NCBI RefSeq assembly: GCF_024347595.1
Contig: NZ_AP025506.1
Coordinates: forward strand, 1,116,001 to 1,180,000
Direction: 5' to 3'
DNA: 64,000 bases
Origin: Vibrio pomeroyi
Lineage (GTDB): Bacteria > Pseudomonadota > Gammaproteobacteria > Enterobacterales > Vibrionaceae
Shown piece by piece: positions 16,464-23,980 of this stretch. The notes beneath the pieces were generated by a model. The model saw nothing but the letters and a program-made list of their open reading frames with translations. It was not told the origin of the DNA and did not search any database. A program made the position numbers and the translations under genes. The stretch's first letter is position 1. Each line of letters starts with the position of its first letter.

Positions 16464-18440
16464 TTAGCGAACGATGAGCATGATCTCTTCTGGAGTCATT
16501 GGCTTATCGAAGTAGCTCATGAATTGACCGAAGCCTTTGATGTCGCCGTTCGAGAACTTGAATGCACCAGACTGTAGGTTGGTACCAATCACTTGTTGAG
16601 CGTTTGGACCTGCAATCAAGATTTGGTTCAATACTGCACGAGTGGTGTCGATTTGAACGTCTGCGCCTTTTACTGCTTCTTCGTGTAACTGAGCAATACC
16701 GTTACGGATTTCGATAGTGAATGCTTCGTTCGTATCAGAGAAGTTGTACGTTAGCATCATGTTCACGTCTAACGAATTTTCTGCGATAAGCGTTGAAGTC
16801 ATCATGTCGAAGATCTGCTTGCTTGGTAGCGCAGTAAGAACGTCAACAGAAGCGAAGCTGATCATGTTAGAGAAGTCACGTTTGTTCTCTAGTTCAGCCG
16901 CCGCGTTAAGCGCCCAGTTACGCCAGTTGATGTTCACTTGGTCTGCAGCCCATGCTTTGTAAGCTTGTGCTTTCATCTCGCGAGCTTCCATATCTTGCTT
17001 GTTTACCGTGATTGGGTAAGAAAGAATTTCTGCTGCAAATGTGTAGTTCTCAGCCTTAATTGCCGCTTGTGCAGTAGTAAGGATGTTGTCGCGACCGCCC
17101 ATGATCTCTACGAAGGCTTTAGCGCGTTGCTCGTAAGCCATTGGCTCTAGCTGCCATGGATCCGCTTCGAAGAAACCGTTGTAACCTACGTAAATCTGAC
17201 GCACGGCGTGTGCAACAGTACCGTAGTGTTCACCTAACCAAGGGTGTTCTGCAAGGTGCTTAGGAAGTTTAACTACTTCAACTAGCTCGTCTGGCGTCAT
17301 ACCTTTGTTCATGTAACGGATAGTTTGATCATGAGTGTATTGAATCGCATCACGGTAAGCCGTTAGTACGTCAGCTACTGCTTCTTTACCTTCAACAGGA
17401 CGACCGTGAGAGTTAATCATGATCTCAGTGTCGAACTTACGCATTACGTCGATGCCCTTGAACCACATTGATGGGTCACGGAATTTAGTACCACGAATGG
17501 TGTGAAGGTTAGGGAAGTTCTCACCTTGAAGTACTTCAGCTGCGTGCAGGATTTTTTGATCTGGGAAGTAAACCACTAACTCATCTTTAGTTTCAGATGG
17601 CACGTTCTCGATGTGCATTTTTACGCCAGCAATTTCGATTTCGATGTGGCTTTGGCTTGGTACTAGCAGGTTTGGTTCAATGAACGAGATAGCACCTTGC
17701 ATAAAGCGTGGACCAAGGCCGTCGTTTACTGTGCCGTGCTCGCCTTCTTCTACGTGCTTAGCGCCTGTGTAAGAAGTACGGTGACCAAATAGAGTACCTA
17801 GGTTTGAAGACCAGTTAGCAACCGCTGCGGTTAAACCTTCTTCTGCGATGATTTTAACTTCACCAGACGCCACTTCTTCATCAGTAACCCATGCTCGCAC
17901 ACCAGAGATGTGGTCGATGTGGTTGTGAGAATAGATGATGGCTTTAACCGGCTTGTCTGTGATTTGACGGAACTGCTCTTTAACAGACTGAGCCATTTCT
18001 ACCGACTCGCCTGGATCAACAATGATGATGCCGTCCGTACCTTCGATCATTACTGGTGTATCTAGGCCAAAACCGTAACCTAGGTAAACATTGTCATCCA
18101 CTTTGATGATTGCTTGGTCCATTTTACGACCATGCTTGGTTAGGATCGGATGAACGTGATCAGATTCTTCTGTGTAAGCCAGAGAGTCGCCCGTTTTCGA
18201 AACAACTTGGATGCGCTCGCCTTTGCCCCAGAACATGTTTGATTTGTGTTCGAATAGAACTTCGCTCTTGTAGCGAGCATCAAGGTCAATGTTTTGGTAT
18301 TGCGCTGCGTTTGCCGTCTGAAGTTCTTGGCCTACTTTGGATGTCGCTTCTACAGTTGGAGTTGCAGATGCAAAACCAGAAGCAAGTAGAGCGCTGGCGA
18401 TAGCAACAGGAAGCGCCATTTTTTTGAATGTATTAGTCAT
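16464..18440 (-). CDS. Alkylsulfatase, SdsA/BDS1-type metallo-beta-lactamase fold
   Basis: The protein has 658 residues, the same size as Pseudomonas SdsA1. It has a Sec signal peptide (ending near ASGFASA). The zinc-binding signature SHNHIDHISG lies near residue 170 and gives HxHxDH, with further ligand regions at GEHGTVNDG and NSHGRPVEG. A helical dimerisation domain and an SCP2-like C-terminal domain (KQIFDMMTSTLIAENSLDVNMMLTYNFSDTNEAFTIEIRNGIAQL) follow, as in SdsA1. The family hydrolyses primary alkyl sulfates such as dodecyl sulfate to the alcohol and sulfate. It likely acts in the periplasm. The upstream DNA carries an ATCG-N6-CGAT dyad and an FNR-like box. Confidence 0.92.
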   Translation of the reverse strand: MTNTFKKMALPVAIASALLASGFASATPTVEATSKVGQELQTANAAQYQNIDLDARYKSEVLFEHKSNMFWGKGERIQVVSKTGDSLAYTEESDHVHPILTKHGRKMDQAIIKVDDNVYLGYGFGLDTPVMIEGTDGIIIVDPGESVEMAQSVKEQFRQITDKPVKAIIYSHNHIDHISGVRAWVTDEEVASGEVKIIAEEGLTAAVANWSSNLGTLFGHRTSYTGAKHVEEGEHGTVNDGLGPRFMQGAISFIEPNLLVPSQSHIEIEIAGVKMHIENVPSETKDELVVYFPDQKILHAAEVLQGENFPNLHTIRGTKFRDPSMWFKGIDVMRKFDTEIMINSHGRPVEGKEAVADVLTAYRDAIQYTHDQTIRYMNKGMTPDELVEVVKLPKHLAEHPWLGEHYGTVAHAVRQIYVGYNGFFEADPWQLEPMAYEQRAKAFVEIMGGRDNILTTAQAAIKAENYTFAAEILSYPITVNKQDMEAREMKAQAYKAWAADQVNINWRNWALNAAAELENKRDFSNMISFASVDVLTALPSKQIFDMMTSTLIAENSLDVNMMLTYNFSDTNEAFTIEIRNGIAQLHEEAVKGADVQIDTTRAVLNQILIAGPNAQQVIGTNLQSGAFKFSNGDIKGFGQFMSYFDKPMTPEEIMLIVR

Positions 18441-18536
18441 GGTCGTGACCTTATATTTGGATACAGGAATTGGATTTCTTGAGCCAAATGATAGAGGTGG
18501 GGGAGGTTGCTATCTACGCGCTAATAAGATTTCAAC

Positions 18537-18554
18537 TCATCGTTTTTTCGATGA
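18537..18554. promoter_or_regulatory. ATCG-N6-CGAT dyad, site 1 (alkylsulfatase promoter)
   Basis: TCATCG-TTTTTT-CGATGA is a perfect dyad with 6-bp arms, about 100 nt upstream of the alkylsulfatase start. The 14-bp core (18539-18552) matches four other intergenic sites in this cluster. It is proposed as a binding site of the LysR protein encoded at 23981. Confidence 0.65.
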
Positions 18555-18588
18555 TTTGCTCACCAAATAATTGTACTGACGATTTATA

Positions 18589-18602
18589 TTGATCTGAATC
18601 AA
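18589..18602. promoter_or_regulatory. Perfect FNR-consensus box
   Basis: TTGAT-CTGA-ATCAA matches the FNR consensus TTGAT-N4-ATCAA at all ten defined positions, with flanking A/T keeping the dyad. It is about 150 nt upstream of the alkylsulfatase start and outside any gene. Oxygen control of this gene is inference. Confidence 0.55.
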
Positions 18603-18626
18603 TTAGTAAATGAGCTTGCAACAGAT

Positions 18627-18655
18627 ATAAAAATGCCCCGAAATTCGGGGCATTT
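18627..18655 (-). terminator. Terminator of the HlyD-like operon
   Basis: AAATGCCCCGAA pairs with TTCGGGGCATTT (12 bp). On the minus strand it is followed by TTTTTATA, so it ends the leftward operon at 18770-20370. Confidence 0.88.
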
Positions 18656-18726
18656 GTTTGGAAATTAGTAGCAGGCTAATGAGTGGCTGTTATACGAGTG
18701 AATAACAGTCACATCATTGAATGCTT

Positions 18727-18782
18727 AATCGTTTGCCAAGAGCTAATCGTATACCAAGAGCTTAAGCGCTTACCAAGCACCT
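18727..18782. repeat. Three imperfect ~18-nt tandem repeats over the stop of the HlyD-like gene
   Basis: Units AATCGTTTGCCAAGAGCT (18727-18744) and AATCGTATACCAAGAGCT (18745-18762) differ at two positions. A third, weaker unit (18763-18782, CGCTTACCAAGCACCT) covers the stop codon and last residues (LGAW) of the gene. It looks like small duplications of the gene end. Confidence 0.6.
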
Positions 18783-19759
18783 AAGTATGACTTGTAAGAT
18801 TGTAGGCGAACCGTTGCTGCGCCGATTACATCAATAAAGCCCCAGAACGGATGTGGCTTCTCAGCAGAAATCCAAGCTGCGCCAGCTGAACCAATTGGGA
18901 TATTGAAACCTTCTGGTTCGATGATCTCAAGTACGATGGTACGGCCTAAACCGTTACCGTTTCTTACCACGTGTTGACCGACGCTTTGTGGCCCCTGAAG
19001 TGGAGAAATACTCGACTCACCCGTACCTGCATTAAAGCTGTGTACTTTTGCTCGGAACACATGCCCTGGGTAGGCATCAACGAAGAACTCTGCGAAGTCT
19101 CCTACTTGAACATAGCCGTAAGTTTGGTCTGAAATGCGCATCTCAAGGAATTTTTTGCTGGTGTTGTAGAGGTGCATGTTACCCATGACAGAACCTTCAG
19201 CAATATTCACGATCGATACCTGACCATCAAATTCAGCTCTAATGGTTTTCTTCTCTTGCGCCCAATTTACTTTTTGAAGATCGGCTTTTAACGACACAAG
19301 TTCAGCGTGCAGCACTCGAAGATCGGATTCGTACTTTTCTACGTCACGCATATTGAAGATTTCAGGTGACGTTTCAGCGCGCTCTAAGTCGCGAGTCATT
19401 TGCTTGATCTCTTCTTCTTTCTGAACAATTGAAGATTCGATCTTTGCTTTGTCTGCGGCAGAATCGATGTCGACGAGCGTGTAGATTATGTCGCCTTCTT
19501 TAACCATTTGGTTGTGCTCAACAAGTACTTGGTCGATCTGCTGGCCAAAAATTGGTGACATCACCGCGTGTGGTGCTTTGACTGTGGTTGAGTTGGTTAA
19601 ATCAACGGGTGCCCACAAGCGAGAGATAACCGCTAGTACCGCAAGAATCGTTACACCGCCAATGGCAGCCCATGTATAGTTCTTGAAGTTCTTCTTAAGT
19701 GCGCCTGTCGCAAATAGTGACCATACAATTAGGATGTATGGGATCATCATCTCTTTCAT
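18770..19759 (-). CDS. HlyD-family periplasmic adaptor (membrane fusion) protein
   Basis: The protein has 329 residues. Two N-terminal hydrophobic segments (MMIPYILIVWSLFATGAL; YTWAAIGGVTILAVLAVISRLW) anchor it. They are followed by a lipoyl half (VKAPHAVMSPIFGQQIDQVLVEHNQMVKEGDIIYTLVD), a coiled coil (~100-155), the second lipoyl half (IRAEFDGQVSIVNIAEGSVMGN) and a beta-barrel domain. No ABC, MFS or RND exporter gene accompanies it. The layout with a small membrane protein recalls E. coli yibH/yibI and yiaV/yiaW, whose roles are poorly known. It overlaps the upstream gene by one base. Confidence 0.82.
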   Translation of the reverse strand: MKEMMIPYILIVWSLFATGALKKNFKNYTWAAIGGVTILAVLAVISRLWAPVDLTNSTTVKAPHAVMSPIFGQQIDQVLVEHNQMVKEGDIIYTLVDIDSAADKAKIESSIVQKEEEIKQMTRDLERAETSPEIFNMRDVEKYESDLRVLHAELVSLKADLQKVNWAQEKKTIRAEFDGQVSIVNIAEGSVMGNMHLYNTSKKFLEMRISDQTYGYVQVGDFAEFFVDAYPGHVFRAKVHSFNAGTGESSISPLQGPQSVGQHVVRNGNGLGRTIVLEIIEPEGFNIPIGSAGAAWISAEKPHPFWGFIDVIGAATVRLQSYKSYLGAW

Positions 19760-20370
19760 TATGCGACCTCTTTTTCTGTAGCGGATGGTGTTGTTGGAGT
19801 CTTTTCTTCTGAAGCCTGTTCTTTTGAAGATTGCTCTACTGAAGACGGCTCTGTTACCGGTTGTTCAGGTGATACGTGGACTGCGGCTGTCTCTGTATTG
19901 GTCGCATCTTGTTTAGGCTGAACACCACGGCGAATAACATCACTCAGTGATTGACCAATATGTTTCCAGTTCGCCAATGCGATAACCAAGGCGATAACCC
20001 AGAATGTTTTGCTGATGAACAGTCCACAAAGTGACAGTGCAAACACGATTTGTACGTGGGCGCTTTTGTGCTCTTTTGCTTTATGCACACCCAGTTCATG
20101 CAACTGCCACATGCCGTAAACACCGGCTAATACCACAGCAATTGTCACCGAGAACAAGTAACCTGAGAAGTACTCCATCTGGAAGAAGTTCATCATCATT
20201 TCATTGGGATGGTTGTTGAATTGAGACATGTCGATGTCTTTAGAATGGATAGTGCCTAACGGTGCAAGAGCCCATGCGCCAGCAAACATTACCGCCATAA
20301 ACAGGCAGAATTTAATCAAGACCATCACAACGGCCCAGATCTTCTGGAAAACGATTTTTATAAAGTTCAT
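19759..20370 (-). CDS. Inner-membrane protein with charged Pro/Ser/Glu tail, unknown function
   Basis: The product has 203 residues. Helices lie at ~12-36 (VVMVLIKFCLFMAVMFAGAWALA), ~69-90 (SGYLFSVTIAVVLAGVYGM) and ~105-135 (VQIVFALSLCGLFISKTFWVIALVIALA). The C-terminal ~55 residues (VQPKQDATNTETAAVHVSPEQPVTEPSSVEQSSKEQ...) are low-complexity and probably unstructured. Its stop and the next gene's start overlap by one base, so it is translationally coupled to the HlyD-like adaptor and probably works with it. The family is not recognised with certainty. Confidence 0.75.
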   Translation of the reverse strand: MNFIKIVFQKIWAVVMVLIKFCLFMAVMFAGAWALAPLGTIHSKDIDMSQFNNHPNEMMMNFFQMEYFSGYLFSVTIAVVLAGVYGMWQLHELGVHKAKEHKSAHVQIVFALSLCGLFISKTFWVIALVIALANWKHIGQSLSDVIRRGVQPKQDATNTETAAVHVSPEQPVTEPSSVEQSSKEQASEEKTPTTPSATEKEVA

Positions 20371-20816
20371 ATCTCAACCTACATCAATAAGAAGAGAGAA
20401 TTTGCAGCCTAGAAGTCACCTTAAATGACATCTTAAAAAGTAGATGTCTATTATGTGGGTAGATTGGTGCTCATAATAAACAAAAGTAACAGATGATATT
20501 TAAAGTGATATTGCTCAGTCTAGACAACCGATTCTCGGTATCAAGAAGCGAATATGCTCCTCTACAAATCAATCTTTATTATTTGTCAGCAGACGTAAAT
20601 TAGATGGCTATGAGGCGTTCGAATTAATATTCGTGCTTCTTTCAGCTACTGTCTTTATTACGTGTATTACCTCGGCAATCGAGGGGCTCTTCCATGACAA
20701 TTGACATACCAAAGTAAAACATTTGTCAGCATTCTGTTTTGGCTAATAATTGATTTGTTAGCAGGATAATAGGAAGAGTTTTGACCAGTATCTACCTAGA
20801 ATTACGATTTGATAAT

Positions 20817-20830
20817 ATCGTAATTACGAT
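20817..20830. promoter_or_regulatory. ATCG-N6-CGAT dyad, site 2a
   Basis: ATCG-TAATTA-CGAT is a fully palindromic 14-mer about 450 nt upstream of the membrane-protein/HlyD-like operon. A second copy starts 32 bp further on (site 2b at 20847-20864), a spacing of three helical turns. Confidence 0.6.
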
Positions 20831-20846
20831 TAGTAGTTATAACTCT

Positions 20847-20864
20847 AAATCGGTAGGTCGATTT
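20847..20864. promoter_or_regulatory. ATCG-N6-CGAT dyad, site 2b
   Basis: AAATCG-GTAGGT-CGATTT has perfect 6-bp arms. The core (20849-20862) shares the same ATCG-N6-CGAT pattern as sites 1, 2a, 3 and 4. It lies on the same face of the helix as site 2a. Confidence 0.6.
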
Positions 20865-21002
20865 ATTTGAAAAGGCTCATATACAGATAAAAAACATTGT
20901 TCATTAACTTGGTTTGGATCATAGAAGTCGATGAAAAGTGCTAAAAAGACTGGCATAAAATATTAAATAAATTAGACCAACCTGTAGGGGGATTTTAATC
21001 GA

Positions 21003-21914
21003 TTATTTGAACGGGTTTAATGTAACAGGAGCAATAAAGAATTTCAGGTTCCAATCTGGTGCATATGGCACATACTCAGCTGGATTGGTTGTATTAACAT
21101 TTGCATCTGGTTTCATTACGTAATATTGAAGTTCTACACCCCAACGAACTGGCATTGGCCCAACCTTAAACATATCGATATAGCCTAATCCGACAGGTAC
21201 AGTAAATTGGTCGGAACCATCTTTTGTCCAATCAATTTGAATATTAGGTGTCATACCAATTAACGCGGTGTTGCTGACACGATAGTTTAAGAAATACTGG
21301 ATGTCCGCTTGATTGGTTGAATCAGTAACGCTGTCACTGCCGCCCACGTCCCACCATTGCTGAGCTAAGAAACCAACGTTCCAGCTTTCAATACTGGTTG
21401 GGTTACCTGTTTCTTTACCAAGGCGAGCGACCATTGCTGCAGGGCCGACTTGCCACTTGTCTTGCGTTAAACCATCAGTACCTGTTGGCATGATCATCGT
21501 TGGACCAACACCCCAAATCCACCCATCATCACGGTTAGGGGCTGCCATTGATAGAAAGACAGTGTCTCCCATACCGTTTGTACGTCCTTCAAAGAAATCA
21601 CCGTTTTCACGATCGCCTGGTGAACTGTAGTGGTTGGCAACCAAACGGTTCACCAAGTTCCATTCTCCATCCATGATAGGTACAGGCATTACTGGTTGAA
21701 AGCTGAAGCGGTTTTGCATCTCATGGTGACCATCTTCTTTTTCTAGAAAGGTATAATCATTTTGAGTAATTAGCATCCATACATCTGACACAGGGTTGGC
21801 TGATTTTTTTGCTGCTTCTTGTACTGATAATTGTTCTTGCGCACTTGCTGTTGTTGAAAGTAATGCTGCTGCAGTAATGGCAACAGAAAGGAAGCTCTTT
21901 TTAATTTTAAGCAT
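21003..21914 (-). CDS. Outer-membrane beta-barrel protein, 'neuromedin U'/phenol-degradation MetA-like family
   Basis: The product has 303 residues if started at the ATG at 21912-21914, which has AAGAG 7 nt upstream and begins the signal peptide (MLKIKKSFLSVAITAAALLSTTASAQ). The mature part consists of alternating beta segments with Trp/Tyr-rich turns (QNRFSFQPVMPVPIMDGEWNLVNRLVANHYSSPGD, WIWGVGPTMIMPTGTD, WNVGFLAQQWWDVGG) and ends in VTLNPFK, an outer-membrane-like C-terminus. Proteins of this type are often mis-named neuromedin U; a role in uptake of hydrophobic compounds has been guessed. Its upstream region carries dyad site 3. Confidence 0.75.
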   Translation of the reverse strand: MLKIKKSFLSVAITAAALLSTTASAQEQLSVQEAAKKSANPVSDVWMLITQNDYTFLEKEDGHHEMQNRFSFQPVMPVPIMDGEWNLVNRLVANHYSSPGDRENGDFFEGRTNGMGDTVFLSMAAPNRDDGWIWGVGPTMIMPTGTDGLTQDKWQVGPAAMVARLGKETGNPTSIESWNVGFLAQQWWDVGGSDSVTDSTNQADIQYFLNYRVSNTALIGMTPNIQIDWTKDGSDQFTVPVGLGYIDMFKVGPMPVRWGVELQYYVMKPDANVNTTNPAEYVPYAPDWNLKFFIAPVTLNPFK

Positions 21915-22042
21915 ATCTATACTCTTAGTCATAACTTGTTGGGGGTTCACTTCACCTTCACAGTCATGAAGTGTTTATTCGTTGGCGAGAAATATAGAAG
22001 ATGTGAATAATATGAATCTACGTAATAATTCGTTTTGTAATC

Positions 22043-22056
22043 ATCGCAAATACGAT
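22043..22056. promoter_or_regulatory. ATCG-N6-CGAT dyad, site 3
   Basis: ATCG-CAAATA-CGAT lies about 130 nt upstream of the barrel gene starting at 21914. Its right arm extends to CGATAG like site 4 and its left arm to TCATCG like site 1. Confidence 0.6.
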
Positions 22057-22462
22057 AGCTGATGCTTTTTATTCATTAGTAGCGAGTTTTATAAAAATAA
22101 GGGGCTATTTTTTGAACTGATATATTTGTTGGGCTTTAGATAAATAGCGTGTAGATAAAGCGCTCCTCCAATTTCCGACATTAGGCTGAATAAGGGCTGA
22201 AGCTTATAACGCTCGATAATTAAGAGGTTTAGTTGAAAGAACCGTGTTTTGTGAAATGCACAATTTTCAGCCTGCGTTGTGAAAAAGACAAAGAGCTTTG
22301 CTGAGTAGCTGAAAGCGACTGTGAAACAGTGTCATGAAAAATGAGACAATAAGCCCTTGTTTGTGCGTTGTATTAGGTTGATAATCAATACAAATAAAAA
22401 CGGTGACAAATGACTTATCGATGGAGAGCAAAAAGAGAAGTAAATGAAATGCTTAGTCCAAA

Positions 22463-22494
22463 TAAAAAAGCTTAGCGAGCAGGGCACTAAGCTT
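22463..22494 (-). terminator. Terminator of the FadL-like gene
   Basis: On the minus strand AAGCTTAG pairs with CTAAGCTT around an 11-nt loop and is followed by TTTTATTT. It lies about 95 bp after the stop of the FadL-like gene. Confidence 0.8.
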
Positions 22495-22588
22495 TATATT
22501 TAGATAAAAGTTTCAGGTATTTAGTATAGAGTTAACCAAATGACTAAGTTTAATTCTTATCTGAGTGAGTGTTGATCAGGACTGAACG

Positions 22589-23839
22589 TTACTTGAAGCG
22601 ATAGTTCGCTTGTAGGCCAAAGTAGTGTGCATAACTCTTGTATTGACCGTTAAGGTTACCTAGCGAAGGTGCAAGGCCGAGTGTGTAATCAATGTTTGGC
22701 GTACCTAGGTCGATGTAGTCGTAGTAACCACGTACTTGCCAGTAATCATTTACTCGATAAGTCGCACCGACTCCATAGCGCCATATGTCGCTTATCGGGA
22801 GGTCCATGTATACCTTTGTCGGATCATCTTGCGGTGAGGTTTCGTAACTCACTCCGGTTTCTAATCGCCATTGTTCATTAAGTTGGTAGTGTGTACCGAT
22901 CGCGAAATTCCATACATCATCAAAATCGCGTTGAACGATTTCAATTGGTGCATTGTTCAGGTCGAGCGTTAGGTCTGTCCAAGTTGATAAGTCATACCAA
23001 GTCACACTCCAAAGCATGTCCCATTGCGGATTAACGGCATGAACACCACTTGCTTGAACGTGTTGTGGCATGATGAAATCTAGTCCAACATCCATGTTGA
23101 CGATATTGCCTCTGAATCCTGGCTGCGTTGTTTTGACATCACCTTCACCGTAGTGAGCGATCTCAGAGCGATAAATCAAACCGATACGATGTGCTTCGTT
23201 GAATTTGTAAAAGGCACTGAGTGTATAACCTACGTTAAAATCGTCGGCATTGGCCTCAAGCTTGCCCTCTCCAATCGTTGAGATAACTCCAGGAAATACA
23301 TCGAGCTCACCATTTGCCGAGAAGTATTCCAGATTGATGGCAGCACCAACAGCAAACTTGTCAGTTACTTTATACGATATAGCTGGTGCAATTTGTACGG
23401 TAATAAACTCCACGTTTTCTAATAGATTACCACCGTGGAAATTGTCACCATAATCAACGCCGGAACCACCCTGTGATGCAACTGAAAGGCCTGTGTGGAA
23501 TTGATCGTTGATTGGTGTGACAAAGTAGAAACTGCCTGCTGGGGTTGTTGTCCCGCCATCTGCGTTCTCCCCATTTGAAAATGCGGGGCCTGTTGATCCT
23601 TGATCAGCGTAATCAAATGTCGTGTCTAAAATGGAAGCATTTACAGTAACGTTGGTTTCTTTGAGTTGAGACATGCCGGCCGGGTTAGTCCAAGCTGTTA
23701 AAGCACTCTCTGCTAGAGCTGCGGTACCAGCTCCTGCAGTACTTGCGTTCAATGAACCTAATTCAGGAAGCAATGGGCCAGCCGCCATTGCATGGGTTGA
23801 AAGCGTTGACACTACAATGGCAAGTGCGTGTTTTTTCAT
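22589..23839 (-). CDS. FadL-family outer-membrane transporter for long-chain hydrophobic compounds
   Basis: The protein has 416 residues with a signal peptide (MKKHALAIVVSTLSTHAMA). The mature N-terminus GPLLPELGSLNASTAGAGTAALAESALTAWTNPAGMSQL matches the FadL/OmpP1 hatch segment, including the NPAG motif. The rest is a beta-barrel ending in HYFGLQANYRFK with a terminal aromatic pattern typical of outer-membrane proteins. FadL proteins import long-chain fatty acids or other lipophilic molecules by lateral diffusion. Next to an alkylsulfatase, an alkyl sulfate or fatty alcohol substrate is plausible. It is divergent from the LysR gene, with dyad site 4 between them. Confidence 0.9.
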   Translation of the reverse strand: MKKHALAIVVSTLSTHAMAAGPLLPELGSLNASTAGAGTAALAESALTAWTNPAGMSQLKETNVTVNASILDTTFDYADQGSTGPAFSNGENADGGTTTPAGSFYFVTPINDQFHTGLSVASQGGSGVDYGDNFHGGNLLENVEFITVQIAPAISYKVTDKFAVGAAINLEYFSANGELDVFPGVISTIGEGKLEANADDFNVGYTLSAFYKFNEAHRIGLIYRSEIAHYGEGDVKTTQPGFRGNIVNMDVGLDFIMPQHVQASGVHAVNPQWDMLWSVTWYDLSTWTDLTLDLNNAPIEIVQRDFDDVWNFAIGTHYQLNEQWRLETGVSYETSPQDDPTKVYMDLPISDIWRYGVGATYRVNDYWQVRGYYDYIDLGTPNIDYTLGLAPSLGNLNGQYKSYAHYFGLQANYRFK

Positions 23840-23927
23840 GGAATAGAACCTATTTTGGGAGCTGTTTTTAAGGCGCTGATAGTAGTCTCACAAATTGGGT
23901 CGAAAAATAGCGAATTAACATTTCATT

Positions 23928-23945
23928 CTATCGTTTTTACGATAG
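23928..23945. promoter_or_regulatory. ATCG-N6-CGAT dyad, site 4 (LysR/FadL-like divergent promoter)
   Basis: CTATCGT-TTTT-ACGATAG is a perfect dyad with 7-bp arms, the best of the five copies. It is about 90 nt upstream of the FadL-like start and 36 nt upstream of the LysR start. This is where a LysR protein would control itself and its divergent target. Confidence 0.7.
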
Positions 23946-23980
23946 CATGGTGCTCATGGTCGCCTAACGAGTAATGATAT

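Larger units (their letters stand above)
20371..21002. other. 632-bp intergenic region between the HlyD-like operon and the barrel gene
   Basis: There is no credible gene. The region is strongly A+T-rich and contains two tandem copies of the cluster's ATCG-N6-CGAT dyad (20817 and 20847). It must hold the promoter of the leftward HlyD-like operon. Confidence 0.6.
21915..22588. other. 674-bp intergenic region between two barrel genes
   Basis: No gene is supported. It holds dyad site 3 (22043-22056) and the terminator of the FadL-like gene (22463-22494). The remainder is A+T-rich with no structure I can defend. Confidence 0.6.
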
